The notes beneath the pieces were generated by a model, which had not been told where the DNA came from, searched no databases, and worked only from the letters and a program-made list of their open reading frames with translations. Shown here piece by piece: positions 13,072-24,099 of a stretch of DNA of 64,000 nt. The stretch is from positions 3,228,001 through 3,292,000 of the forward strand of contig NC_056766.1 of the NCBI RefSeq assembly GCF_018687715.1. The letters run 5' to 3'. The position numbers and the translations under genes are program-made. This DNA comes from Carya illinoinensis. Taxonomy: Eukaryota; Streptophyta; Magnoliopsida; Fagales; Juglandaceae. How positions within the stretch are numbered: the first letter of the stretch is position 1; every line of letters begins with the position of its first letter.

Positions 13072-13747
13072 TGTTAGGGGCTATTTCCCTTGAGCCCAAA
13101 GCCTAAGCCTAATATCGTGAGAGGTCCAGGCCCACCGAGCAATCCATCGACCCATTAAAGGGTTCCTAACCCATAGCAGAGGGTGCTAACCACAAGGGAA
13201 GCTCGTGAAGATCTCGCCCTGGAGTGAAGGAGGGTAGAACATACCACATTAAAGGAACTAAGTCTTAGATATTCTTGAGTGGACATGGGAGCACAAATCA
13301 CGATCTTCTAACAGGAGAAGAAGGAAGAACCAGACAACATGCATCCTCTGGCGGGATAAGGCAACATGTTACGTCGCATTAAATGCGCCCCTTAGAGGGC
13401 CACCCTACATTAAAAGCACCCCCTTCAGAGAGCCACGCCTCATTGAATAAGCATAGCTGAAGAAGCTACGTGGAGGACATCTCTCCTTGTTGTAGGGCAT
13501 AGGCTTTTGATCCCAAAAACCAGGTATAAAAATGACTCCTAAGTATAGGGATAAGGGTTAGACTCTCTGAACTCTCTCAACTTACTTAAATGCTCCCCTA
13601 AGGATATACTGACTTTCGCATCGGAGATTTCTCAGACACTACCGTGGAGGCCATCTCGCAGCATTTTCTTTGTATTCACAGATTTAAGATTGAAGATCCG
13701 AGCTGCTGAGGGCCTAGCCCAAAGGTATACAAAACACAACGTTAACA
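13072..13747 (+). repeat. Left LTR of the old element
   Basis: 676 bp, begins TGTTAGGGGC and ends GTTAACA. It aligns along its length with 18148-18836, for example CACAAGGGAAGC, AAAGGAACTAAGTC and TTTTCTTTGT. Confidence 0.9.
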
Positions 13748-13748
13748 G

Positions 13749-13763
13749 TGGCGCCGTCTATGG
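13749..13763 (+). other. Primer-binding site
   Basis: TGGCGCCGTCTATGG starts two bases after the left LTR. This is the usual form in plant gypsy elements and serves as the tRNA primer site for minus-strand DNA synthesis. Confidence 0.85.
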
Positions 13764-13874
13764 AATCTTAAAGAATTTTTTATGTGTCCTTCGTATGCAT
13801 ACAGGAACCTGTTCTTAGACAGTTCAGGACCAGGAGGAAACAACCCCAGCAAACAAGGAAGCCAGGTTAGCAAT

Positions 13875-15200
13875 GATGGAACAACTAGTAGAGAAGCTGA
13901 CCATTGAGGCGGGTGTCCTCCGAGAGAAAAACAAGCCCTCAAGGACAACGACTAAGAACTAGGACAAGATGAAGAACCCGGCAACAACGAGTATCATGGG
14001 TCCAAAAACGCAGGGGAGGATAGTGACGCATATGAGGAAAGGAAGAATATGCAAAACAAACTACGTAACCTCAAGGGAAAATAAGAGGAGATGGTGTGAA
14101 AAATGGGCACCTCAATGTCAGTGGACCGGCTGCTCTTTAGCTCGGGCTTGCCGTATAGTGCAGAGGTGATGGTGGTACCCCTACCAATGAAGTTTTGGGT
14201 CCCCTCTATGGAAATATATGACATTGCATGGTTTGCTCGGGAAGGTGGCCTGCAGAGCCTTCCCACTAACCTTGAAGGGACTAACGAGGGTGTGGTTTTG
14301 TTCCCTAGCACTCAGCTCTATAGACAATTTTACCAAAATAGCTTGCCTATTTCTCACGCAGTTCATGGCAAGCAAAAGAAGAAGGCGCCTCGAGACATTC
14401 CTCCTCACCATCAAGTAAGGAGAGAACGAGAACCTGAAAATATACCTGACCAGGTTCAATAAGGAGCGCATGACAACAGAGAATCGGGATGAAAAGATCA
14501 CCCTAGTGGCGATCCTAGGGGGAGTGTGGCCTTGGTCCCAGTTCATGGCAGAGCTGGCCAAAAGGACCCTCACCATATTACGGAAGTTTATGGATTAGGA
14601 CGATAACTTCATCAATGTCAAGAACACAATTTGTGCCCTAACGAAATCGAGGAAGAAGAATTGGAGAGGGTGGACAAGAAAGTAAAAGCCCTAACTAGGG
14701 GTCCCACTCGCAAAAAGACATAAAGGAGGCCGCATGACGAAAAGATGGAGAAGCCTTTCTTGAAGAGTGCAGGATACTACTTAGATCGCTTTGCTTTCAC
14801 CAACCATGAGTGCTAGCCCACCCAAGAGGACGACCAGCCAACATGCCTCTAATGCACGTATCACCAATTGACCACCCACAACATGAAAGACTGTCATTCC
14901 ATGTGGGGAGGAAGGGACTAGATAGATCGAGCAGCAGCAAGATATCCCCCTACATGCCAGGAAGAACAAGTGTGGAGGAGGAAGTATGGAAAAGAAGCCC
15001 TGATAGGAGCTATAGGCAAAGAAGAGTAAAGAGTCCACAACGAAGGGAAGCTGAGCAAAGACCACAGCAAGGTCCCCCCAGTTGCCATGCCTAGAAGGAT
15101 CCCCTATAGGGGAAATTATAACCATAGCAGGGGGATTCCCCAGCGAAGTAACGACCACGACCAAGATTTTGGGAACGTGCATATCCCACAACCCCCATCA
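13875..15200 (+). pseudogene. Decayed retrotransposon gag
   Basis: Broken plus-strand frames match the plant gypsy capsid protein. The clearest block, 14218-14418, reads MTLHGLLGKVACRAFPLTLK and later SIDNF and LFLTQFMAS. Around 14430-14580 follow YLTRFNKERMTTE, EKITLVAILGGVW and FMAELAK in another frame, then a remnant of a CxxC-type zinc-knuckle region near 14810-14900 (CTYHQLTTHN, DCHSMWG). At least two in-frame stops and several frame changes make it non-functional. No pol reading follows. In autonomous relatives Gag packages the element RNA; this copy could at most be moved in trans. Confidence 0.8.
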
Positions 15201-15639
15201 AATCTGGCACGAATCTTGTGGCAGGCATTACACGAATCTTGCAGTGCATGCCGCAAAGGCCATCTGACACCATTAATGCAAGAAGTGAGTAACAGGCGAG
15301 CATTAATATCTAAAGGTGAGAAGCACGTGGGAACCTGTGTGAGTCACATCAGCTGCTAAACAAGCCCAATGGAGAGACTTGGGAACTAACACTTGGCAAG
15401 ATGGCAAAGCGCAAGTCTCCCTCCTTTTTCTAAGAATAGAGCATCTCAAGCCATAATGGACAAGGCGAGTGGAAGTCTTGACAAACTGATCGGTAGGGTG
15501 AAAAACAAAGGCAAAAGAAAATAAGGAAACAACCACAAAGCAAGGCACGAGGCAATACGACAAGATACAAAAATACATGTACAAGTATGCTAGTGTATTA
15601 ATCGACATGGTTTGTACAAAGAAAATATCGAAACAAGGA

Positions 15640-17760
15640 AATTTACATCATGTCGGTATGAGAAGGAGATACAAAATCAATCAAGGGAGGCATTGGGATC
15701 CACCTCGGATCCAATGGAGCCCACCTCTTAAGGCCTTCAAGTTACCCCGTATGCCCAAGCTTTATCGCAGACGTAAAGGGCTTTCCCATTTGATCATCCA
15801 GACAGGCAATGACCTCCTGCACTTGAGCCAAGTCATTCTGCAGGTCCTCAATAACTATGTACTAGGCGGCAATCCTCTGTTGAGCCACCTCCAACTCGTT
15901 CAACACCTCCTCCGCCCTAGCCTGAGTCGCCCACAATGAGTCTTCTTGATCCTTCAAGGTGGCGATAGAGATGAGCACTCCCCCTCCAATAGCTTGAACT
16001 GGTAGGCGTTAGAGTCCCGATGACCCCTCAGTTCCTCATTCTCCGCCTAAAGCTGACTAACGACTCCTAGGCCGAGATGACCCACCCCTTAGCCGTCACC
16101 AACTCCGCCTCCAAGCACTTTCTCTCCTTCCTCTCCCCACTTGCGCAGTGGAGAGCCATCTTCACCACTGAGCAAAGATCCCAATTCTGCACCTCGATTG
16201 CCTCCTGGCCATCACGATGAAGTCGGCCAACTTGTCGGCTCCCTATAGCTACCACAATAAGTGACAGAAGAGTCAAAATAAAAAATAAAGAGAGACGAAC
16301 AAAACAGGAAAAAAGTGAGTCAGAGAGAAGGAAACCTCAGAGAAAAAGCCCAACAGAGATCTATCCACCCGCTGCAAAGCCTTCGGTCGTGGACTCCTAG
16401 CTTCAAGACAGGTGGATGCAGAGATAACCTCCTCTGAGTTACCTGTGGAAGGTGATTGTTAGTCCACGTCGGCGCTCCTAACATCACCCGAGACCTACCA
16501 GTCTAGGCCACCAACAGAGGGCTTGGGAGGATCCCCATTTAAGGGCATTAGATCCCCCTAAGAAAGGGAGTGATCCTTCTCCTCACCTGAAGCAAATGGG
16601 CCGCCCTCCTCGGACCTCATGACAGCAACTGTAACCTCTATGCCAATCGGTGGATTAGATACGAGGGACTCAACTTCCCCCTAAGGAGTTTCCTCAACTG
16701 ACCCAACAACAAACACCACTGGGAGATAAATAGCAATGATAATGGCTAGGATATTGCCTATGGGAGCTTCACCACGAGGAGGCCCTCACAAAGGTGTGCT
16801 CCCATCGAAAGAACCAAACTACTCCGCGAAACCCCCAGAGGCGCCTTTCAAAGACTTGTTTCCCGGTAGCGGAATGAGTAGTGGAGGCCGAAGAAGTAGT
16901 CATCTCCACATTAGCCTCGGGAGGCAGCTCAACCACGGGCAACCTACGAGGAATCTCATCCAGAAGGGCCCCCCAAAAGAACCTCATCCAGTACAAGACT
17001 TATGACCCATAGGGGGAAGGTATGCAGCGATGTTCTCATCCCCCAAAAGAACCTTTGAGTGGACAGCCAGGGGGCGCTTTTTCGCCCACTCTTTAATGAT
17101 GGCAATGCAACGCAGCTCCTCAGGCATGGTGTCAGTTGCATGGCCTTATAATTGGAAACAACGCCCCACTGAGCCCTAATCGAGAAGTTGACACTACCAA
17201 TCTACCCAACAGAGAAATCTTATCCTCGGTCGGACACGAAGAAGAACTTGCTAGTCTAATTAGCAATTTTGCGATATCGTGACTCCAGTATGACGAGGGC
17301 ATTTATTGCCCTGAAGTTGCAAATGTCCCCGATGCCCTTTTTTACATTTTGGGTCAGGAGGAATTCACAGTAGGTCAGGTCAGCATGCTTCGGGTCAGAC
17401 TTCAATAGTGCATGTTGCCACAAGACGTAGCAGCATATCAAAATCCACCAAGCATTCGAATGATGTTGGATAGGAGCTAGCCCAAGATGGTGCATAACTT
17501 CCCAAACAAGGAGTGGGAAGGGCAGCCTCAACCCATAGGAAAACATACTGAGGAAGAGGGCGACACACGACGTGGAACTGTCAGCATGAACGGCGCCCTC
17601 CCGGGGCCCAAGAATCTCGAAGAACACCTTGTCAGGGACGTGGTAAGTGTAGATCAGCGACTGTAGAAAGTTGTGGAAGGCCTCCAAGCACCAGTGATGA
17701 TCAACGTAGCCCAGCTCTGGGGCACCGGCCTCAAGCTGGTGTTGCTAATCAAAATTCCTA
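15640..17760 (-). pseudogene. Antisense ORF remnant inside the LTR element
   Basis: Opposite to gag, a decayed frame runs through most of the 3' half of the element. The best part (17256-17687) contains LRLPFPLLVWEVMHHLGLAP and then a WWILICCYVLWQH block. It resembles the transposon-associated plant protein that begins with a conserved LRxPFxPFV...LxLAPxQLxPN region. FFFVSDRG follows near 17230, and a polar, coiled-coil-like tail lies near 16067-16280 (SGERKERKCLEAELVTAKG). The frame extends upstream to DPKKSAEPRNFD near 17780 with an ATA where a start is expected and a TAG inside. Function unknown. Confidence 0.6.
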
Positions 17761-17870
17761 GGCTCAGCGGATTTTTTTGGGTCTATTGAAAGTAAGGGCG
17801 AAGAAAAAGAGAACAGAGATGCAAGGAGAGGGCAAATAAAACCAAAAGAAAGTGACAAAGACAAGACAAA

Positions 17871-17882
17871 TCTTATATAGAG
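17871..17882 (-). promoter_or_regulatory. TATA box for the antisense ORF
   Basis: On the minus strand this reads CTCTATATAAGA. It lies about 90 bp upstream of the degraded start region of the antisense frame, followed by a T/C-rich leader. That layout fits an RNA polymerase II core promoter driving antisense transcription inside the element. Inferred from sequence only. Confidence 0.5.
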
Positions 17883-18147
17883 GAGTGACGGTTGGCCTTC
17901 CAGCTTCCATGAGCCGAATGTGGGAAGGAGAGCAATTCAAATCCTGTGAACACGCGACACGAAGCTGAAAAGACCACCTGACAGTCATTAATGCGAAAGA
18001 GAACTTAAGGGCCCAACACGTGGAGGGGCTGAGAGGTAAAAGTGTCATCCCACTCATGCGGAAAGAATACTATGCAAGGACAACTGTGAAAGAAAGGGAA
18101 AAAAGAAATTCATATCAAGTTAGCCCAATGAGAATTAACAGTGTGAT

Positions 18148-18836
18148 TGTTAAGGGTTTTTCGCCTGGGCCCAGGGCCTAGAGCCTAGAGCCTGAGCCCA
18201 ATATTGTGATAGGCCTAGGCCCACTAGGCAATCCATCAGTCGCGTTATAGAGTTCTCAACCTATAGCAGAAGGCGGTGACCACAAGGGAAGCGCAAAAAT
18301 ATTGCCTCAAAGCAAAGGAGAGTAGAACACGCCACATCAAAGGAACTAAGTCCCAAATAACCTTGAGTGGGCAAAGGAGTGCAAATCACGATCTTCTGGT
18401 GGGAGAAGAAAGAAGAACCAGACGACATGCATCCTCTGGCAGAACAAAGCAGGGAGTCACACTGCATTAAATGCGCCCTCTAGAGGGCCATGCCACATTG
18501 AAAGCACCATCTCCAAAAAGCCACACCGCTTTAAATAAGTATGGCTGAAGAAGCTACAAGGAGGATACCTCCCCCAACCATAGGACATGGGCACTTGATT
18601 CCAGAAACCATGTATAAAAAGGACTCATAGGTATTGGGATAAGGGTTAAGACTCTCTGAACTCTCTTAACTTTCTTAAATGCTCCTCTAAAGATATACTA
18701 ACTTTAACATCGGAGATTTTCCGGTCACTACCACGGTGGCCGTCTCATAGTATTTTCTTTGTGTTCGCAGGCTCAAGATTGAAAATCTGAGCTACTGAGG
18801 GTCCAGCCTAAAGGCATATGAAACACAACATTAACA
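18148..18836 (+). repeat. Right LTR of the old element
   Basis: 689 bp, begins TGTTAAGGG and ends ATTAACA. Heavily diverged from the left copy, and the polypurine tract upstream is no longer recognisable. Confidence 0.88.
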
Positions 18837-19063
18837 ATAACATTTCTCATGAACCAAATCCCAAATAGGAAAATCAAGCATTGCACAAATTTTATGAGGG
18901 AAAAGAAGTATTCCCCTTAGAAATTTCGTTTTGAAATTGAGCCTTAAAAGCATGACCTTCAGAAAAATTTAGGATTAATCTTCGTGTCTTCAAGGTACAC
19001 TAGTTTAAAAGGAGCCACTCTTGCCAGAATGCCAAATGGTAGGTCTCCTAAATCCTAGCTAAT

Positions 19064-19183
19064 AGAGAAGTGCTACAATCAAACTGAGATTCTACAAAAG
19101 TAAACTTACAAATTGACTACTATATCAAGATATGTGAGTTTGTAGAGTTACTTTTATAAAATTATAGCTAAAAGTATTTCTCT
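19064..19183. repeat. Small MITE-like repeat
   Basis: About 120 bp bounded by AGAGAAGTGCT and its imperfect complement AGTATTTCTCT, with internal TAAACTTACAAATTG-type palindromic motifs. The same ends occur around 37602-37780, so this is a dispersed family. Confidence 0.5.
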
Positions 19184-19581
19184 AACTTAAATCCAGCCAT
19201 TAACTCTTCAAGCATTGGGGCATTCTGAACTTGTGAAAGGCAAAATAAGGCTAAAAGGAAAACTTCACTAAAACTCTTAAGAGACTTCCTCTCAAGATAC
19301 CAATGTAAGCCACAGCAATAAACAAAATACTGAATAGCAATGAAACCCACAGCAACAGGACAAAAAGATGAAGACCGTGATTCCAGAGACACAACTTATC
19401 GAACACTTGCAGGGGTGTAGGACTTTATGGAGGACTCCGAGCACGACAAGCATGTCTCCTCCACGAAGAATGCAACCCGCCGTTAGCACGCCTTCAATGG
19501 TGAGCTCAAGCTCAGTTTGACTGCGATCCTTAGTCGCAACCAATGCGATAACAACTTAGATGGCGACGAAGGGCTATCCAT

Positions 19582-20744
19582 GGAGATTATTATTCCGGCG
19601 GAACCCACAAATGTCTATTGGATAATAAGGCTATATAACTCGTTTCCCTATCTGGCTGTTGATCTGTATGCGAACTAAAGAGTGGAAACCTCGATCGCTT
19701 TTTATCAGTGGACGTCAAGAAGGACATGGTAAAAAGATCGAGACTTGTGACCCAATGGGATTTGCTGGAAGCCTTAATATACGAAGCTCATTGGATTAGA
19801 GAGACAATTCCAACGATGCCAAGTTCCAAGGGGAGATATGCTTGTGGATATTCCAGTATGTTGTTGAGACTTGAGAATGGCGGGAGTTTGGCCGGCTTCA
19901 ACAGGAACGCTAAGATAATTGCGAAGCACTCAACGGCAATATCTTGCATATTTAGAAGGTATCATGCCATGTAATATTCTTTAAAGCTATTTATTTATTA
20001 CTTTTAAATTAAACAATTTAGCTTTTAAAAAATAACAAACATTCTAGACAAAATCCTCGTAATTTGATTTCCAAATAGATTTCTTTTTGCTGGCAAAATA
20101 GGGGGACAAGACGTTAGAATTAACTATCAAGAAGTTACTATAGTAAACATTAAGGTTGTTGGTTTAGTGGGTAAGTGATTTCCTCTCCCATGGTTTGATA
20201 AATAAGAGGTTCTTGGACACAATATCAGAGAGACAATATTCATGTCGGAATGGAAACGACCCTTCAGATTTGGGTATCATACAGTAGATAAGCACTCGTG
20301 ATTATGACAATGGCAGCTTTACAGACTATTTTTCCATTCCATTCAATTCCCTCCTCTAAACAAACTATAAAAAGAAAGGTTTTTTAATGCAGTTGAAATA
20401 TAGCAGACTCCATCTTGGTTACAGTTTACAGGACATTTTGAAGTTCTTACAAGAACCCAGAGACATTAATGTAGCTCCTTCCAAGAGAGTGAATCCTTCA
20501 TAGTGCATTGATTCTGTTTTTTAATATTTTGATCCTGGGGCTCAGCTTCGCATACTGATAAAGGCGATGCCTAAAAGTTACAATAGGGAAGATCTGACTG
20601 AAACCTTATAATAGAGCTCTTTCATTGTGATGCCTAAATGAACTTCATGAAAAGGGAGGAATGCTTTATTTTTTAATTCTTTGAACTGTTTTGAGATTTG
20701 ACACTTGGTAATTCAAGTTTTCATGATAGCTTTTTAAATATATT
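19582..20744. other. Intergenic region, kinase pseudogene to E1 alpha
   Basis: This is the former 5' flank of the kinase pseudogene and the 3' flank of the minus-strand E1 alpha gene. An 88-codon plus frame at 19708-19974 shows no recognisable domain and I treat it as chance. No repeat or RNA gene was seen. Confidence 0.5.
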
Positions 20745-23700
20745 CTAAACAGGAACATCAGATGGGTAGTCTTGTGGATGTCTCTTGATGGTTTCTCTAA
20801 GCAGGTTCTCCTGCTCTTGAAGGTTTGATGGCTGCTTGTCATAGACATCAGAAAACATGTCTGCTAGTGGAGGTTTCTCTGTTTTCTCTGCTATTTGAAT
20901 CGCTTGCAGTATCTGCAGAAAAAACAAAATATATCAGAAGAGAACGTTAAAAGAGATTTTCCAATGTCATGGGGATTGAAGAAAAGGTATATATATGAAC
21001 ATGTATGCACCTGCTTTCTGATGCTGTCTCGAAGCTCAGAATCATCTCTGTCACTCCACCAGCCCTTCTTTTCTACCCATTTTCTGAATCTATTTACAGG
21101 GTTTCGTGCCAACTTCCAGTATTCAATCTCATTCAATGGCCGATATTTGGTGGAATCATCAGATGTGGAGTGGTGTCCAACTCTATATGTTAGGGCCTGA
21201 AAGTTCAAAGTTCAAACAAACAATAGAGAAAATCACAATTTTGAATACACCTCCAACTCTTCTCCTGATTTGCCTATTAAGAAATGCAGATCATAAAAAT
21301 GGCTGAGACCATATGTTGAAGACCAACAAAAGGAAGTTTAGTTCCACCTCCACCAATATTGGTCTTTGTTCCCTTATAGCCATTTCACGAGCAGCATGAA
21401 TTGCATTATACACAGCAAAAGCATCATTCCCATCCACCCTAATGCTTCGAATTCCATAAGCCCGACCTCTAACAACAAGGCCATCACCTGCCAAACATGG
21501 ATATTCAAGAAAGAAAGAAACAAACTCAAATTTCCATCAGTAACAATACCTGAACTTATACATTTAAAAAAAAAAGTGTTTAATATGAAGTTATATGATA
21601 GAGTACTTCGAAATTGCTCTTCTGTGGGAGTACTGATGGCCCAGCCGTTGTTCCGAACAATAAAAACAACAGGGGCTTCCAGAACTGCTGAAAAATTCAA
21701 AGCAGCATGGAAATCTCCCTGAAACATGGTTAAAGACCCAAATGAGGATATGAACATTGTTAGTCTAATTATTTTTTTCAGATCGAGAGGTGGAAATTTT
21801 TACTGTACAGTCACCTCACTACTGCCGCCATCTCCAGAATAAGTGGCCACACATGCATTCTTGCCATCCATTTTAAGAGAATAAGCAACACCCACTGCTT
21901 GAGGAAGCTGTGTACTGACAAGCACAAGGGGTAATATAGAATAATCGTGTTAGTTATTTTCTTGAATGTTGATCAACATCAAATAAATCTAGACATGGCA
22001 GAGATTAACTTGGAGTAATAATGATGCAGATATCTTACGCCATAGGTGATGAAACAGCGAAGTAATTGTGATTCTTAGAGACGTAGTGGATAGGCATCTG
22101 CCTGGCTTTCCCAGAATCAGCCTTGTTTCCAAAGCACTGGTTGGCAAAGTCTTGCAGTGTGAAACCACGCCACAAGAGAACTCCAGGCTCCCGGTACTGG
22201 CATTAAATCATGCAGAGTCCACTTACATTAGTTTTCCTTGCATAATTTTTGGGGTCGGAAAATGTCAATCTGTAGTGGATTTCAGTTAACAAAAGGCCCT
22301 ATATTCAAATACAATCAATCTCTCTGGTGACGGTACTGACGATTAATTCATAACTGACGAATCATGGGTGCTACTCTTAGATTCATATCTTTTCAACAGA
22401 TAAAAAATGGAAATGGTAAACGTCCTTCGGCTGTCAAAATCGAACAATATGAACAGCATTTGATTCTGGGGAGTGACTCCAGATGGTGAAGCAGCCCTCA
22501 GGTTTCCATTATACATATCTTCTTGTGACCTTGCCCTATAACAGTTAAGTTTTATGTACTGATGAAAATATATACAGGTTTACCTGAGGCAAGACAAGAT
22601 CATCTGCAGAAAGTGCAGCAGCAGATGCAATGTTAATTGCTTCTTCCCCGGATGTGGTCAAGTAAAATGAAATTCTTCCCTGCCTTTGAGCTTCGTAGAA
22701 TATGGTATCCATCATTTGAAGGGTGACCATGTCACTATACATCTTTACTGCTACTTCCTTGCTAACCTATTAAACAGTTAGTGCTGTTACGACCAAAAAC
22801 AGTTAAAACTTTGATGAATCTGGAGTTTTTTTAAACACCATTTGATTCAAACTACCTTTTTGTTCATGTTCAAAACTCAACTGATATTAAATAACATTTA
22901 ATTTACCTGCACAAAGTTGCTGGACAGGATTGGCTCTCCATTGTCATCAAGAACTCGATAGCAAGGAACCCTCTTATCCCCTGACTCGGAAATGAAACTC
23001 ATTTCTGACGTAAAAGCAACCTTCCCTCCAGGAAAATCCAAGGCCTGTCCCCATCGACATATTCGAAACGAAATTTTTTCCAAATATTTTATTTTTATTT
23101 TACCATTCAGTCAAAACGGTATATTAAAAGCATAAAATGTTTTTTTTTTTTTTTTTTCTCAAAGATAAACATTAGACAATCCCCAAACATTAGTACCGTG
23201 TCTATCCCCACACGCACGTGACGTTACCAATTATTTTGTCTGCCCTGAGTCTCACGACTCTCACGTCAGGCCATTTTCCTCTAGTCTCTTCTATCGTCTG
23301 TCAGACTGTCTCCAATATCAGTTTCTTCTTTACGTTAACGTTTATGGGATTTTCTGTTTTTATATATGACAAGTACGTGGCTGGTTCCTGGTAAATTGAG
23401 GCACTGTTCTTCTTCCTTTTTTGAAATCTATCAAAATCATTTTTTGTTTGATTAAAGTATATTTAAATTCTATAAATATTATCTATCCAAAACCCTGTTC
23501 ATTTCTTAAATTATCATTACTTTGATTTCTTTTCTTTCTTCTTTCTCAATCCTAGAACAGTTAATCTTGATGCATAAACGATCGAAATAGTACTAGCAGA
23601 GAAAAATAGAAAATTAATATACATAATCATAGAAAAAATTCGATGAGAATATGATCAAGTCCGTATTATTCATCAAAATCTGCATTTTTACTGTCTGATA

Positions 23701-24057
23701 CATCGAACACTTTCATTATATGAAGTCTGTAGCAGCAATTCCAAGAAAAGCAGTACATAAGTAAGATCTTACCTGATCATGATCTTCATCCTCCTTAATG
23801 TACTGCGAGTCCAAGTCTCTTTCAGGTTCGGTGGATTTGAAGCGGGGAACGAGGAAACGGGTAGGTGAGTTATCAAAGAAAGCATACGGTCTTGATCCGT
23901 ATTTGTTATCAACAAGTGGCAATATTGCAGAAGAACTAGAAGAATATTGCATAAAAGAAGAATCCCAAGAACTCCTACTCGGAACTACTCCCAAAAAGCG
24001 CATCTTTTTGCTCAGAATATGGACAAATGTTCTTGACCTGACCAACCAAACTGCCAT
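20745..24057 (-). CDS. BCKDHA: 2-oxoisovalerate dehydrogenase E1 alpha, mitochondrial
   Basis: Nine exons join in frame to a 489-aa protein: 23773-24057, 22907-23044, 22584-22766, 22039-22196, 21815-21914, 21607-21718, 21348-21487, 21011-21196 and 20745-20912, all with GT-AG introns. It is the thiamine-diphosphate-binding subunit of the branched-chain 2-oxoacid dehydrogenase complex, which oxidatively decarboxylates 2-oxo acids from Leu, Ile and Val. Diagnostic blocks are [25 protein letters not shown], the ThDP motif from GDGGSSEGDFH to NNGWAIS, and the phosphorylation-loop sequence [16 protein letters not shown]. Start is MAVWLVRS at 24057, as in Arabidopsis relatives, and the first ~70 residues are Arg/Ser-rich like a mitochondrial presequence. 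Length is close to Arabidopsis (about 472). No lesion seen. Confidence 0.95.
23215..23224. promoter_or_regulatory. G-box with adjacent ACGT in intron 1
   Basis: CACGTGACGT combines a perfect G-box with an overlapping second ACGT core, the arrangement bound by plant bZIP factors. It lies in the first intron of the E1 alpha gene, in a patch richer in C and G than the rest of the intron, with more ACGT-like motifs at 23261 and 23374. It may be an intronic enhancer or alternative promoter, but the sequence does not prove this. Confidence 0.35.
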
Positions 24058-24099
24058 GAAAATGGATATATCTGTACAGAGTGGAACTTTATACACAGA

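Larger units (their letters stand above)
13072..18836 (+). mobile_element. Old non-autonomous Ty3/gypsy LTR retrotransposon
   Basis: A 5.8-kb element with terminal repeats TGTTA...TAACA at 13072-13747 and 18148-18836, flanked by the 5-bp duplication ATAAC (13067-13071 and 18837-18841). The repeats differ visibly, by roughly a fifth of positions in the part I compared, so the insertion is old. A primer-binding site follows the left repeat at 13749. A decayed gag follows, but no protease, reverse transcriptase or integrase was found. The second half holds an antisense coding remnant. The plan resembles gag-only (TR-GAG-like) non-autonomous elements. It lies in intron 1 of the minus-strand kinase pseudogene, opposite to that gene. 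Confidence 0.88.
3165..19581 (-). pseudogene. USP-domain receptor-like kinase pseudogene
   Basis: Ten exons resemble the plant family often named inactive protein kinase SELMODRAFT_444075-like (N-terminal USP domain plus PERK-like kinase): 19411-19581, 10114-10244, 9823-9920, 7269-7618, 5253-5705, 4960-5119, 4182-4255, 3926-4073, 3585-3734 and 3165-3242. Exon 1 has VVIAL and LVVLGVLHKVLHP, exon 3 has KASWVVLD, and exon 5 has the glycine loop GEGGYGHVYKG with AAK. HRDMRPSN, GDFGLAKW and LAPEYAE follow, so catalytic residues persist. Five lesions break it: a one-base loss near 19554, TAG at 7582-7584, a one-base loss near 5098, TGA at 3932-3934 and TAA at 3729-3731. All junctions keep phase with GT-AG, except exon 1, which seems to use a GC donor. 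Intron 1 is 9.2 kb because of repeats. A shortened USP-only product is possible but unlikely. Confidence 0.85.

Noticed and set aside
14781..15191. 136-codon minus frame
   Set aside because: It overlaps the recognisable sense gag zinc-knuckle region and has no family resemblance.
24058..24096. Longer N-terminus for E1 alpha beginning before 24057
   Set aside because: It would need a GTG start, and the ATG at 24057 gives the N-terminus expected from Arabidopsis relatives.
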